Of a stretch of DNA of 64,000 nt, positions 34,698-44,405 are shown piece after piece. Location of the stretch: the NCBI GenBank assembly GCA_001464795.1, contig LNEB01000003.1, positions 124,001-188,000 of the forward strand, given 5' to 3'. Position numbers and translations under genes: made by a program. The notes under the pieces are model-generated. The model worked only from the letters and a program-made list of their open reading frames with translations, was not told the origin of the DNA and made no database searches. Each line of letters opens with the position of its first letter. Position 1 is the stretch's first letter. Source of the stretch: Bdellovibrionales bacterium Ga0074139 (GTDB lineage: Bacteria > Bdellovibrionota > Bdellovibrionia > Bdellovibrionales > Bdellovibrionaceae).

Positions 34698-35285
34698 ATG
34701 GTTAAAAATCTTTTTGCCTCACAGATTTATCAAGCGAAAATCATGAAATCAAAGACCGACCTCTTAGAACTATCCCGGGAGATTTATAAAATTCGAGACA
34801 TTGATTTGGTGGGACAAAAATGGAGTAAGAAAAATTATGTTACAGGCTACACATCCTATGGGTCCATGGATCAACTGCAGCAATTTTCATCGAGCTTTTC
34901 TGATTTGAATCAAATGCTAAAGCCCCATTTAAAAACTTTTTTAAAATCGTTGGGGTTTAAAATTTCTGTGAATCAGCTGCAGCTTAATTCCATGTGGACA
35001 AATATTATGTCACAGGGATCACATCATAGTTTTCATATTCATCCGTTGTCCGTGATCAGTGGTACTTTTTATGTGCAGGTTCCTAAAGGTTCTGCAGCTA
35101 TTCAATTTGAAGACCCCAGACATGGATTGATGATGGCCTCCCCGCCTCGTGATGGAGTTTTTCACTCGCTTGTGCCAACAGCAGGGGATGTGGTTTTATT
35201 TGAAAGTTGGATGCGCCACCAGGTACCAGCGCAAACAGTGAAACAGGACCGGATATCCGTGAGTTTTAATTATGATTGGCGCTAG
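34698..35285 (+). CDS. 2-oxoglutarate/Fe(II)-dependent oxygenase (TIGR02466-type)
   Basis: 195 aa from the ATG at 34698, with AAAGGA as its ribosome site; a TTG 24 bases earlier is unlikely. The double-stranded beta-helix signature is present: WTNIMSQG, then HHSFHIHP (iron His), LSVISGTFYVQVPKGSAAIQFEDPR, WMRHQV (second His) and RISVSFN (2-oxoglutarate Arg). Related enzymes hydroxylate proteins or small molecules. The stop abuts the stop of the FG-GAP gene on the other strand with no base between them. Confidence 0.8.
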   Translation: MVKNLFASQIYQAKIMKSKTDLLELSREIYKIRDIDLVGQKWSKKNYVTGYTSYGSMDQLQQFSSSFSDLNQMLKPHLKTFLKSLGFKISVNQLQLNSMWTNIMSQGSHHSFHIHPLSVISGTFYVQVPKGSAAIQFEDPRHGLMMASPPRDGVFHSLVPTAGDVVLFESWMRHQVPAQTVKQDRISVSFNYDWR

Positions 35286-36845
35286 TTAGTACGCGGTAAA
35301 GACATAAACCGCACCTGTTTGAGTGCTTGAGTTGTTAAACTGATCTCCGTTTATGGTCGTGGCATTAGAGGCTTCATTTCTGGCACCTACAGCTAAAGTA
35401 TTGCCTGAAAGACTCATCGACATTCCAAAATTATCATTGCTGTCTGGGTTTGAGGCTTTAATAAATGCTATTTGATTCCAAATTCCACCCGATCGCTTGT
35501 AAACATAAGCAGCACCAGAAGTGGCCAGTGAATTATCAAAGCTTGCGGTCATGCCGTTTAAGACGCCTATTTGATTCGAATCTTCTTCATAGGCACCAAC
35601 AGCAATGATGTCTCCACTGATGGCAAGGCTCCAGCCAAATAAATCCCCTGGCCCTGAGTTGGCTGCTTTGATGTAGGCCTCTTGAGCCCAACTGACGCCC
35701 GTTCTTTGATAAACATAAACCGCACCGGCATTGTTAGCTGAGTTATCTGCACTTGCAAAAAAGCCACTGGTAATGAAAGTCTGATTGGAATCTTCGTTGG
35801 GGGCTCCGACCACAACCGTATTTCCGCTAATACTTACTGAGTGACCAAAAGTATCACCTGAACTTAATACGGGAGGCTTTATATAAGCCTGCTGTACCCA
35901 AATAGTGCTTGTTCTGAAATAAACATAAACGGCACCAGTACTAAGTGCAGAGTTATCAAAACTAACAGCTGTTCCATTGGTGATTGTGGTTTGAGCAGAG
36001 CTTTCATTGGTAGAGCCGACAACAAGAGTATCACCTGATATTGCAATACTTTTTCCGAATTGATCAAAAGCTTCTGAGTTGGCCGCTTTGATGTAGGCCT
36101 CTTGATTCCAAATTCCACCGGACCTTTGGTAAACATAAACAGCACCTGCGCTGTTAGCTGAATTGTCTGCGCTTGCGGCAGTCCCGTTTGTTATATTTGT
36201 TTGGGCGGAGCTTTCGTTCGTTGAACTCACAACAATTGTTTCTCCGTCAATCACAACAGAGTTGCCAAAACTATCGTTGGCATCAGCGTTGGCCGCTTTG
36301 ATGTAAGCTTGCTGAGCCCAAGTGATGCCTGTTCTTTGATAAACATAAACCGCACCAGAACTTGAAGCTGAGTTGTCACTACTTGCAGTGGTTCCGTTGG
36401 TGATCGTGGTTTGATTGGAGTCCTCAAAAGGAGCACCCACAACAAGCGTATCTCCAGAAATAGCTACACTTTGCCCAAAGGAATCTAAAGAGGCCGCGTT
36501 GGAAGCTTTTATATAAGCCTCTTGCACCCAAATGCTTCCGGATCTTCTATAAACATAAACAGCCCCGGAAGTAGCAGCTGAATTGTTTGCACTTGCAGTG
36601 GGACCATTCGTGATGGTGGTAAGGTTGGAGTCTTCGCTGGGAACACCGACAACTAAAGTGTCATGACTGATGGATACAGCCTGACCGAATAAATCCCCAG
36701 CACCAGAATTCACAGCTTTAACGTAAGCTTGCTGAGAAATAAATAAACTGAGTTTTTTCCAAAAACCAAAAGGAACAAATTGCGAATAAGAATTCACTGA
36801 GAACAAAATTAAAAATAGAATTAAAAGGGAACGGCTGTGGCCCAA
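35286..36845 (-). CDS. FG-GAP seven-bladed beta-propeller protein
   Basis: 519 aa with signal peptide (about 1-21). Seven repeats follow, each with DxFG, GDTLVVG-like and AVYVY segments (seven of each counted), as in the FG-GAP beta-propeller of integrin alpha chains. Many loops keep EDSN-type sequences, but the third and fourth blades have TNESS instead, so some metal sites may be lost. The TTG start at 36845 lies within the last 25 bases of the upstream fibre gene; a GGAG ribosome site at the right distance supports it and there is no ATG near. Translational coupling with the fibre is likely. Exported; probably an adhesive or partner domain. Confidence 0.85.
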   Translation of the reverse strand: MGHSRSLLILFLILFSVNSYSQFVPFGFWKKLSLFISQQAYVKAVNSGAGDLFGQAVSISHDTLVVGVPSEDSNLTTITNGPTASANNSAATSGAVYVYRRSGSIWVQEAYIKASNAASLDSFGQSVAISGDTLVVGAPFEDSNQTTITNGTTASSDNSASSSGAVYVYQRTGITWAQQAYIKAANADANDSFGNSVVIDGETIVVSSTNESSAQTNITNGTAASADNSANSAGAVYVYQRSGGIWNQEAYIKAANSEAFDQFGKSIAISGDTLVVGSTNESSAQTTITNGTAVSFDNSALSTGAVYVYFRTSTIWVQQAYIKPPVLSSGDTFGHSVSISGNTVVVGAPNEDSNQTFITSGFFASADNSANNAGAVYVYQRTGVSWAQEAYIKAANSGPGDLFGWSLAISGDIIAVGAYEEDSNQIGVLNGMTASFDNSLATSGAAYVYKRSGGIWNQIAFIKASNPDSNDNFGMSMSLSGNTLAVGARNEASNATTINGDQFNNSSTQTGAVYVFTAY

Positions 36846-39280
36846 AGATCGACTCCATCAAAAATAAAAGTGTACACAAGACCGCCAGCCGGTTGGTTGG
36901 GCATGTATCCCTGAGGATACCTAACTGTGAATCCTGGGTAAGAAATAGATCCACAGGTGGTCGTAGCGTTCGGCATAGTGATTGTGTAACTACCACCAGG
37001 AGTTAAATTGACTAAATTCAGAGCCCCACAAGCTCCACTTGAAGTGACACGAATAAAATTAGTACTACCGAAATCAAGAAATAAATTTGATAACGAACCA
37101 CCACTGGCAGACACCCGAGAGGTTATTTTTCCATCAATCTCAATTCCTCTGAAAGTTGGACTCATGTTTCCAGTAATTAAGTTTCCGATGTTTAAATAAT
37201 TATTTGTCCCAATTGCAGGTTTTGTGACAGAGCTGTCGGTTCCAATCAAAATATTATTATCACCACTGGACATGTTGGATCCACCCACTTCAAAACCAAT
37301 CACCACGTTTGAATTACCAGTTGTAACATCATCACCAGCACCGTGCCCTAGAAAAGTATTGTTGGAACCCGTGGAGAGACTATTTCCAGCATCAGATCCC
37401 ACAGCAGTATTATAGGCTCCGGTGTTTACAAACTGTAAAGCACTGGATCCAACAGCTGTGTTGTTAAAGGATTGAGCATTTTCTAAAGCCTGTTGACCGA
37501 CGGTTGTATTAAACGCTCCCGTTAAGAATCGACCGGCTCGGTTTCCTATGGCTGTGTTATTATTTCCAGTGGTTAGGTCTGTCATGACCTCTGAACCGAC
37601 AGCCGTATTTTCAAAGCCAGTGGTTAAATTTGTTAATGAGCTTTTCCCTACGGCCACATTGCCATCACCAGAAGTGACCGATCTTAAAGATCTGAATCCC
37701 ACACCCACGTTGTTGATGGCAGTTACTCCCAGTGTTGTCGTCATGGATTCATAACCAATGGCCACATTGTTGTAAGCAGCTAGTGCAGGAACACTGTTTA
37801 AAGCGTTATTACCAATGGCAATGGAAGCTCCAGGTGTGAGATCATTGGCAGGGAATCTAACTTGAGAAACTCCGATTTCATCACTTCCGCAAGTTGCAAA
37901 ACCCGATACGTTGAATTTTAAAACTTGGCCGTTTGTACAGTTCAATGAAACTAAGGCATTGCCCATGTTATTAACGAGCATGACACCTTGATTTCCCAGT
38001 GCAGAGCCAAGAGTTGGAATTTGCCCAGGACCAGATCCCGTGTTCACGTTAAGAATGGCAGAACCTGTGGTGGCACCACCAGTCAAACCTGTGCCCGCGA
38101 GTACTTCTGTGATGTCGCCAGCTCCAACGGCAGGAGCTGCCCAGGATAAAACACCCGCACCATCGGTCGTTAGTATTTCACCTGCTGCACCATCATTGGG
38201 GGGAAGAGTGAGAATATAGTTTGCTACAATATCCGTCGGCGTTCTAATCGTCGCCGTGTTAATGTCATTATCCGTTAAGACTAAATTTCTTCCTGAAAAG
38301 TTTGTCGCAGCGATGGAATTCACATTGGTGATGTTTTGATTACTCATGTTGATGGCGCCAGATATTGTTCCACCCACAAGTGGTAGTTTAGTAGCATCAT
38401 TGACTGTGGTGTTCACAACACTCGTCACTCGACCTTTATTATCAGTCATTATCACTGGAATTTGTGTGGCGGATCCGTAAGTTCCCGGAGTTCCCACATC
38501 ACCTAATGATAAAACTCCAGCTGTTAATCTTAAACCACTGGTCGCTTCATCCGTTAATCCTTGCACCACACCTTTAGCTGCATAACTTGCATCAGTGATC
38601 GCCCCACCCGTCTCATCAGGCGAAGGTGTCCAACTTCCCGCCACAAATTTTAAAACCTGTCCTGTTGTAGGAGCTGTTGCCACCACATTAGTGCCACGAA
38701 TGCGAGAGACCACAGTCGCTGTTGAAGGCCCTGTAACATCTCCTAAAATAGCGTCTGAAGGTCGTAAATAGTTTGTGGCCGTTCCATTTACTAAACCTAG
38801 AAGTGTATCCACTTGCACGTTTGATAAAATGGCCTGCGACGGGTAGCTGGCAATTTTTAAAAATTCATGTTGATTTCGCTCATTGAGTAATCCGGCTATA
38901 TTTGAAAATCCTGCTCGTGCCGATTCGTTGATGGCCACATCAAAAGTTTCTGCAAGCCAATTGATTCGCATCAATCGGTTGGCATTAATAGATGGACAGT
39001 TCACGTTGACGTAATTAGGATTCATGACTTGAGAAAACAAGGGCTCTGCAAAACTTGGGTTAATATTAAACTCACCATTGATAATATCAGTGACAACACC
39101 AACACTGGAAATCAACGGGATGGGACAGCCTTGTTTCATAATACTGACGGTGAAGGTTTGAGCAGGGCTATCGACAGCGACTCCTGAATTTTCAATGTAG
39201 CCTTCATAACGAAGAATGGATTGCGACCACGCAGGACTAGATAAAAAAATTAGAAAAAAAAGCAATGTGGTCTTTGACAT
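36821..39280 (-). CDS. Mosaic trimeric fibre protein A (adhesin-like)
   Basis: 819 aa, signal peptide MSKTTLLFFLIFLSSPAWS. Following a unique N-terminal domain, residues about 130-400 are almost identical in sequence to parts of the other two fibres (NFSGRNLVL, TTDGAGVLSW, LTGGATTG). Then comes a run of YadA-head-like repeats (NTAVGxxAL, about 480-700), and a compact C-terminal tip (GGSYTITMPNATTTCGS). There is no C-terminal beta-barrel, so it is not a standard type Vc autotransporter; how it reaches the surface is unknown. I suggest kinship with the mosaic trimeric fibres known in Bdellovibrio bacteriovorus that bind prey. Promoter and coupling to the FG-GAP gene are listed apart. Confidence 0.78.
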   Translation of the reverse strand: MSKTTLLFFLIFLSSPAWSQSILRYEGYIENSGVAVDSPAQTFTVSIMKQGCPIPLISSVGVVTDIINGEFNINPSFAEPLFSQVMNPNYVNVNCPSINANRLMRINWLAETFDVAINESARAGFSNIAGLLNERNQHEFLKIASYPSQAILSNVQVDTLLGLVNGTATNYLRPSDAILGDVTGPSTATVVSRIRGTNVVATAPTTGQVLKFVAGSWTPSPDETGGAITDASYAAKGVVQGLTDEATSGLRLTAGVLSLGDVGTPGTYGSATQIPVIMTDNKGRVTSVVNTTVNDATKLPLVGGTISGAINMSNQNITNVNSIAATNFSGRNLVLTDNDINTATIRTPTDIVANYILTLPPNDGAAGEILTTDGAGVLSWAAPAVGAGDITEVLAGTGLTGGATTGSAILNVNTGSGPGQIPTLGSALGNQGVMLVNNMGNALVSLNCTNGQVLKFNVSGFATCGSDEIGVSQVRFPANDLTPGASIAIGNNALNSVPALAAYNNVAIGYESMTTTLGVTAINNVGVGFRSLRSVTSGDGNVAVGKSSLTNLTTGFENTAVGSEVMTDLTTGNNNTAIGNRAGRFLTGAFNTTVGQQALENAQSFNNTAVGSSALQFVNTGAYNTAVGSDAGNSLSTGSNNTFLGHGAGDDVTTGNSNVVIGFEVGGSNMSSGDNNILIGTDSSVTKPAIGTNNYLNIGNLITGNMSPTFRGIEIDGKITSRVSASGGSLSNLFLDFGSTNFIRVTSSGACGALNLVNLTPGGSYTITMPNATTTCGSISYPGFTVRYPQGYMPNQPAGGLVYTFIFDGVDLWATAVPF
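38100..38870 (-). repeat. Shared fibre block, copy in fibre A
   Basis: Direct repeat of blocks at about 50390-51360 and 61310-62310. All three run in the same reading direction and encode the LTGGATTG-to-EFLKIASYPSQ part of the fibres. Identity at the DNA level is high by eye (long runs of matching bases), lower at the edges. Boundaries are approximate. Confidence 0.7.
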
Positions 39281-39291
39281 GGACTAAGGAC

Positions 39292-39319
39292 TTATCGGCC
39301 TAAGTGTTGGAATTCTTAA
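39292..39319 (-). promoter_or_regulatory. FliA-like (sigma-28) promoter of fibre A
   Basis: Minus-strand -10 element GCCGATAA (complement of 39292-39299) with AAGA 16 bases before its CGAT core (part of TTAAGAATT). Only 11 bases separate the -10 element from the ATG at 39280, so the leader would be about 5 bases. Confidence 0.55.
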
Positions 39320-39356
39320 TCAACTCGAATTTGTGTTTCAAAGTGAGACAGTTTTA

Positions 39357-42300
39357 CTAAGGACTGAAAAGGACTGCGGCTGTTACTTCATCAAGGGCTG
39401 CAAAAACAGATTTTGTTCTTTCAGGGGTACCTATCGTTGTAAAAGCTCCGCCTGCATAAACCATCGAGCCTGAAACTGCGATTGCATTGACTGAATTGCT
39501 GGCACCAGGATTCCAGCCTGTGGCGGAACCCGTTGTCGCATCAAGGGCTGCGATTCGACTTCTTGATTGTCCACCGATGGTACCAAAAATACCACCGGCA
39601 TAAACCGTCGAGCCTGAAACTGCGATTGCATTGACCTGACCAGTTGCATTGGGATTCCATGATGTAGCGGATCCCGTTGTCACATCAAGGGCAGCGATTC
39701 GGTTTCTGGATTGCCCACCTATCGCTGTAAAAGTCCCGCCCGCATAAATATTAGCCCCTGAAACCACAATAGCAAGAATAGAGTTATTTGAATCAGGGTT
39801 CCATGTGGTTGCCAATCCCGTGGTACCATCTAAAGCGGCCAGCCGATTTCTTAATTGCCCACCGATGGTGGTAAAAGTTCCGCCTGCATAAACCGTCGAG
39901 CCTGAAACAGCAATCGCAGAAACCTCTGCGCTGGCATTGGGATTCCAGGCCGTGGCTAAGCCTGTGGTCACATCAAGGGCTGCGATTCGGTTTCGGGATT
40001 GTCCGCCAATGGTGGCAAAAGTTCCACCGGCATAAACTGTTGAGCCTGAAATTTCCAAAGCCTTAACTTCATTATTTGAATTGGGGTTCCAAGTGGTTGC
40101 AAGTCCTGAGGTTGCAGAAAGGGCGGCGATTCGGTTTCTTGATTGTCCACCGATGGTGGTAAAAGTTCCACCCACATAAACAGTTGTGCCTGAAACTTTT
40201 ATGACATTAACAAATCCATTTGCGGTGGGATTCCAGGAAGTGATGTTACCATTCGTATTATCTACGGCGGCAATTCCAATTCTGCTTTGACCACCGATGG
40301 AAGTAAGAAATCCTCCCACGTAAACATTGGATCCAGATACAGCAATCGCATTAAGTGCATTGTTCGCATCGGGGTTCCAGGCCGTTACTGTTCCTGTTGT
40401 TGTATCAATAGCAGCAGCTCTGCTTCTGGATTGCCCTCCGATGACGCTAAAAAGTCCAGCGGCATAAATTGTCGATCCAGATATTGCAAGTCCTCTGACT
40501 ACACTGTTGGCACCTGGGTTCCAAGTTGTTGCACTTCCTGTGGTAATACTAAGAGCAGCAATACTACTTCTAGATTGCCCACCGATGGTACTAAATGCGC
40601 CACCAGCGTAAACAGTTGTGCCTGAAATGAGTAAAGCACTGATATAATTACTTGCATTAGGATTCCAGGTTGTTGCAGCTCCAGTCGTATTGTTTAAAGC
40701 TGCAATAAAATTTCTAGATTGCCCACCGATAGTCATAAAAATACCACCGGCATAAACCGTCGAGCCTGAAACAGCAATCGCATAAACCTCTGCACTGGCA
40801 TTGGGATTCCACGATGTTGCAAGCCCTGTCGTGCTATTCAAGGCTGCAATTCGACTTCTGGTTTGCCCACCGATGATGCTAAAAAATCCACTGGCATAAA
40901 CCGTCGAGCCTGAAACAGCAATCGCAGAAACCTCTGCACTGGCATTGGGATTCCACGATGATGCAAGCCCCGTTGTGCTATTCAAGGCTGCAATTCGACT
41001 TCTGGTTTGCCCACCGATGGATGTAAACTCTCCGCCTGCATAAAGACTGGTGCCAGAGATCACTAAGGCTCGAACGATTCCATTCGCGTGTGGAGTCCAG
41101 CTGGTTACATTTCCAGTCGAATTATCTAAAGCAGCAAGCCTTGTTCTTAACTGGCCACCAATATTAATAAAATCTCCACCGGCATAAACATTTGTACCCG
41201 AAACAGCAAGGGCTCTAACAACTCCATCAGCGTTCGGATTCCATGCGGTTGCATCTCCTGTTGAAATTTCCAAGGCAGCGATTCGGTTTCGGGATTGTCC
41301 ACTAATTGTCGTAAAACTACCACCCACGTAAGCGTTGGATCCTGAAATAATAATGACGTTGACTAAACCATTAGGGTTGGGATTCCAGGTTGTGGCAGAA
41401 CCTGTGGTGCTATCTAGAGCTGCAATTCGAAGCCGAGGCTGTCCACCGATGTTTGTAAAACTACCACCCACATAAACAGTTGTGCCTGAAGCAATAAGTG
41501 TACTTACAGAGCCACCTGTCGCATTCGGATTCCAAGCCGTTGCACTCCCTGTCGTGCTATTAAGTGCTGCAATATTATTTCTTGGTTGCCCACCGATGGT
41601 GGTGAAGTCTCCTCCGATGTAAACAATTGTGGATTCAACTAAAATAGTGCGAACGAAGCCACCAGCGATGGGATTCCATGCCGTGGCTAAACCTGTTGTT
41701 GTGTCAAGGGCTGCAACATTGACTCTTGCTTGGCCACCAATGCTAGAAAAAGTTCCACCGGCATAAACATTTGAACCCGATACTGCTATAAAATTAACTG
41801 AGTTGTTCGAATCAGGGTTCCATGTCGTTGCAAGACCTGTCGTGAGACTTATTTCTGCCAGTCGGTTTCTAGATTGCCCTCCGATGTTTGTGAAATTTCC
41901 ACCCACATAAAGGTTAGATCCTGAAACAGCAAAAGAAAGCACAGAGCCACCTGTCGCATTCGGATTCCAAGTCGTCGCTAAGCCTGATGTTGTATCTAGG
42001 GCTGCTATATAACTTCTTGCTTGCCCACCAACAGTCGTAAAATTTCCACCCACATATAGGTTGGATCCAGAAATAAACATGGCATTGATAGCACCATTGG
42101 CATTGGGATTCCAAGTGGTCGCATTTCCTGTTGTGGCGTCTAGGGCTGCAATATTACTTCTTACTTGTCCGCCTATTAAAAAATAGGATCCACCAGCAAA
42201 AACAGTCGAGCCAGAAACTGCGATTGCATTAATTGATCCAATGACCCCTCCGCTAAAAGATGTGGGAACACCTGTAGTTGCATTTACGGCTGCAAGACTA

Positions 42301-43595
42301 TTTCTTACTTGTCCCCCGATGGCACTAAAGCTTCCACCCACATAAACTAAGGATCCCGATATAGTAAGAGCATTCACAACACCATCAGTGCCAGGGTTCC
42401 AAACAGCATCCACCGACTTGTCTGATAAAATTCGTGCTAAATTATTACGTGGCACTCCTCCAACACTGGTAAAACTTCCTCCAATGTACCAGCCACTGGC
42501 TCCATCAGAAATAATCACATTAACGGTTCCGTTCACTTTAGGAAAACTTACATCCGGAAGACCTGAAGTATTGTCTAAGGCCGCCATCCGTGAACCCCAA
42601 TAAATGGGATTTGTGGCAGTAAAACTTCCACCAATAAGAATATCACCCGTACTATTTTCATCGATGGCATTAATGGTTCCACTAGGATTTACAACCCAAG
42701 AAGTGACACTGCTTGTGGCAGTATCAATAGCTGCTAAATTAAATCGATCAAGTCCATTTGCTGTAGTAAAAGTTCCACCTACATATAGAATACCTGATGC
42801 AAGCTTAAGTGAGCTAACAGCTGCATCCATAGGAATATCAAAAGTGAGATCCAAAGTTCCATCAGCATTCAAATGCGCAAGTCTTTGTCTTGCAAATCCT
42901 TGCACAGTCGTAAAATTTCCTCCGACGTACCAACCACCCGAGCCGTCTGAAATAGCTGCGTTAATTATCCCATTAAAAGGAGAGTTCCCACCCTCCTGAA
43001 GTTGTGCAATTGGAAAGTTTGAGTTGGCTGTTGTTGTATCAAGAGGGGCACCGTAGGCATTGGCGTTAGTCAAAAAACTTCCACCGATGTAAAGCGTTCC
43101 TGAGTCCAAAGCTAAAGCACTTACGGAACCACTCGTGATCTTTCCATATTCTGGATCAAAGGCCATGTCTAAAGTGCCATCACTTAAAATTCTTGCGACT
43201 CTTTTTCTGACCACTGAACCGATAGTATTAAACTCTCCGCCAACATACCAACCTCCAGAGCCGTCTGAAATAACTGCATTCACAGTGCCTTTGATGTCTG
43301 CTGTGATGGGATCAAAAGTAGAAAGAACTTGACCATTAGCTGCTACAGGAACTCCAGACCCGGTACAAATTCCGACTTGGCTAAAAGCACCACCCAAAAC
43401 AACTCGGTTAACTGCAGGCACTGGTTCAATCGCACTGATGTAACTATTAAAACAAAGATTTCCAAAGCGGTTGATGGAATTTCCAAACATTGAGCTGGAT
43501 CCCCTATTGAAAGGTCCAGCACCCGGCATTTGTGCATGCAGTAAACAAACAGCAAAAAAAAGAAAAGAAATAAGGAAGTTACGCAAGACTGACAT
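39357..43595 (-). CDS. Exported multi-propeller protein, 28 repeats (delta-60/DUF5122-like)
   Basis: 1412 aa with signal peptide (about 1-22). Twenty-eight repeats, each with a strand pattern like VNAIAVSGS / VYAGGTF / GGQSRNRIAAL / WNPNA, can be counted (all glycine-glycine-x-Phe sites listed). From the second third on, each is exactly 48 aa (144 bases). Each repeat has four strands and looks like one propeller blade, so 28 is four seven-bladed propellers. The first repeat holds a Cys pair with the N-terminal LCFNSYISAI, a possible disulfide clasp. The ATG at 43595 is used; the previous TTG adds one residue. It is followed after 77 bases by fibre A in the same direction. Confidence 0.85.
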   Translation of the reverse strand: MSVLRNFLISFLFFAVCLLHAQMPGAGPFNRGSSSMFGNSINRFGNLCFNSYISAIEPVPAVNRVVLGGAFSQVGICTGSGVPVAANGQVLSTFDPITADIKGTVNAVISDGSGGWYVGGEFNTIGSVVRKRVARILSDGTLDMAFDPEYGKITSGSVSALALDSGTLYIGGSFLTNANAYGAPLDTTTANSNFPIAQLQEGGNSPFNGIINAAISDGSGGWYVGGNFTTVQGFARQRLAHLNADGTLDLTFDIPMDAAVSSLKLASGILYVGGTFTTANGLDRFNLAAIDTATSSVTSWVVNPSGTINAIDENSTGDILIGGSFTATNPIYWGSRMAALDNTSGLPDVSFPKVNGTVNVIISDGASGWYIGGSFTSVGGVPRNNLARILSDKSVDAVWNPGTDGVVNALTISGSLVYVGGSFSAIGGQVRNSLAAVNATTGVPTSFSGGVIGSINAIAVSGSTVFAGGSYFLIGGQVRSNIAALDATTGNATTWNPNANGAINAMFISGSNLYVGGNFTTVGGQARSYIAALDTTSGLATTWNPNATGGSVLSFAVSGSNLYVGGNFTNIGGQSRNRLAEISLTTGLATTWNPDSNNSVNFIAVSGSNVYAGGTFSSIGGQARVNVAALDTTTGLATAWNPIAGGFVRTILVESTIVYIGGDFTTIGGQPRNNIAALNSTTGSATAWNPNATGGSVSTLIASGTTVYVGGSFTNIGGQPRLRIAALDSTTGSATTWNPNPNGLVNVIIISGSNAYVGGSFTTISGQSRNRIAALEISTGDATAWNPNADGVVRALAVSGTNVYAGGDFINIGGQLRTRLAALDNSTGNVTSWTPHANGIVRALVISGTSLYAGGEFTSIGGQTRSRIAALNSTTGLASSWNPNASAEVSAIAVSGSTVYASGFFSIIGGQTRSRIAALNSTTGLATSWNPNASAEVYAIAVSGSTVYAGGIFMTIGGQSRNFIAALNNTTGAATTWNPNASNYISALLISGTTVYAGGAFSTIGGQSRSSIAALSITTGSATTWNPGANSVVRGLAISGSTIYAAGLFSVIGGQSRSRAAAIDTTTGTVTAWNPDANNALNAIAVSGSNVYVGGFLTSIGGQSRIGIAAVDNTNGNITSWNPTANGFVNVIKVSGTTVYVGGTFTTIGGQSRNRIAALSATSGLATTWNPNSNNEVKALEISGSTVYAGGTFATIGGQSRNRIAALDVTTGLATAWNPNASAEVSAIAVSGSTVYAGGTFTTIGGQLRNRLAALDGTTGLATTWNPDSNNSILAIVVSGANIYAGGTFTAIGGQSRNRIAALDVTTGSATSWNPNATGQVNAIAVSGSTVYAGGIFGTIGGQSRSRIAALDATTGSATGWNPGASNSVNAIAVSGSMVYAGGAFTTIGTPERTKSVFAALDEVTAAVLFSP
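39420..42400 (-). repeat. Strict 144-bp tandem coding repeats inside the propeller gene
   Basis: A core like CCACCGATGG recurs at 39571, 39715, 39859, 40003, 40147, 40291, 40435, 40579, 40723, 40867, 41011 and 41155, always 144 bases apart, i.e. exactly one 48-codon blade. Regular spacing looks array-like but is coding. Confidence 0.85.
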
Positions 43596-43602
43596 CAATC
43601 AT

Positions 43603-43630
43603 TTATCGGCTAAAATATCAGTTTTCTAAA
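43603..43630 (-). promoter_or_regulatory. FliA-like promoter of the 28-repeat propeller gene
   Basis: Minus-strand -10 element GCCGATAA (complement of 43603-43610) with TAGA 16 bases before its CGAT core (43625-43628 on the complement). Seven bases separate the -10 element from the ATG at 43595, so the RNA would begin at or next to the start codon. Confidence 0.6.
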
Positions 43631-43706
43631 CTTTTAATCTCAATATGAGTCAGGATAAAATTGACCCCACACCAACATATTGCAAGAATTAACTCAGAGG
43701 TTCTAT

Positions 43707-44405
43707 ATGCTAGAGAAAAAAAGTTTTGCAGCAGGTTTACTACTAGGCGCTTTCCTCATCTGGGCTCTCTTTGTCAGAGAACCTTTTTTAACTTCTTTGG
43801 AGGATAAAGGAAGTTATGCCTACGGCCAACAGCTCGGTAAAAATTTAAAAAAAGGGTTTGTCGAGTATAATTCCAGAATCGTAAGAATGGGAATGGATCA
43901 TGCCGCTCGTGATCATTCAAAATTAGATGAAAAAGAAAAACGTGAAGGCATCCAGCACTTGCAAGAAAAGTCCATGCCCAAACGAAAGGAAATGCTGGCT
44001 CTGCAGCCTCCTTCGGCACCTGATGCAAGTCTTGATAATGATGGATTTCAAAACACGCCTTTTCAATTTTCATTTATCAAATCAAGTTGGGCTGACTATG
44101 AAAAAAACCGTGGGCAAAGATTGCCGCCTGAACCCCTACCTGATTTTAATTTACAAAGTTCTAATCCCAAACAGGTTTTTAAATTTGCATTAGTGGTTTT
44201 TGATTCTAGCGGAGCTATTTTGGGTGAAAAAAATTACAACTTAAAATCAGCTGATTTGCCCGAAGCTTTAAAAATTGTTTTGAAAAATTTAAAAGCTAAA
44301 GAAACGTGGCTTTTGAAAATGAAGCCGCCTTTTAATGATAGCAGTCGATTTGATTGGCCTGTTAGAATGGAAGAAAATAAGATTATTCAGATCACTCTTC
44401 GTTAA
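43707..44405 (+). CDS. Degenerate Mip/FkpA-like FKBP protein, possible fibre chaperone
   Basis: 232 aa with a single N-terminal membrane anchor (about 8-25), start ATG 43707 with a CAGAGG ribosome site. The segment GSYAYGQQLGKNLKKGF, followed by a helix and LDEKEKREGIQ, matches the N-terminal dimerisation domain of FkpA/Mip FKBPs. The C-terminal part (LPEALKIVLKNLKAKETWLLKM, ending NKIIQITL) has the shape of an FKBP fold but lacks the Tyr-Gly and other active-site residues, so catalysis is doubtful. It is convergent with the largest fibre gene, sharing 4 bases at the stops, between the two fibre/propeller operons. A folding helper for the fibres is a reasonable inference. Confidence 0.55.
   Translation: MLEKKSFAAGLLLGAFLIWALFVREPFLTSLEDKGSYAYGQQLGKNLKKGFVEYNSRIVRMGMDHAARDHSKLDEKEKREGIQHLQEKSMPKRKEMLALQPPSAPDASLDNDGFQNTPFQFSFIKSSWADYEKNRGQRLPPEPLPDFNLQSSNPKQVFKFALVVFDSSGAILGEKNYNLKSADLPEALKIVLKNLKAKETWLLKMKPPFNDSSRFDWPVRMEENKIIQITLR

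Noticed and set aside
39420-42400. Regularly spaced repeats that resemble a CRISPR array or satellite DNA
   Set aside because: The period is 144 bases, an exact multiple of three, with one open frame and one blade per unit; it is coding sequence for propeller repeats.
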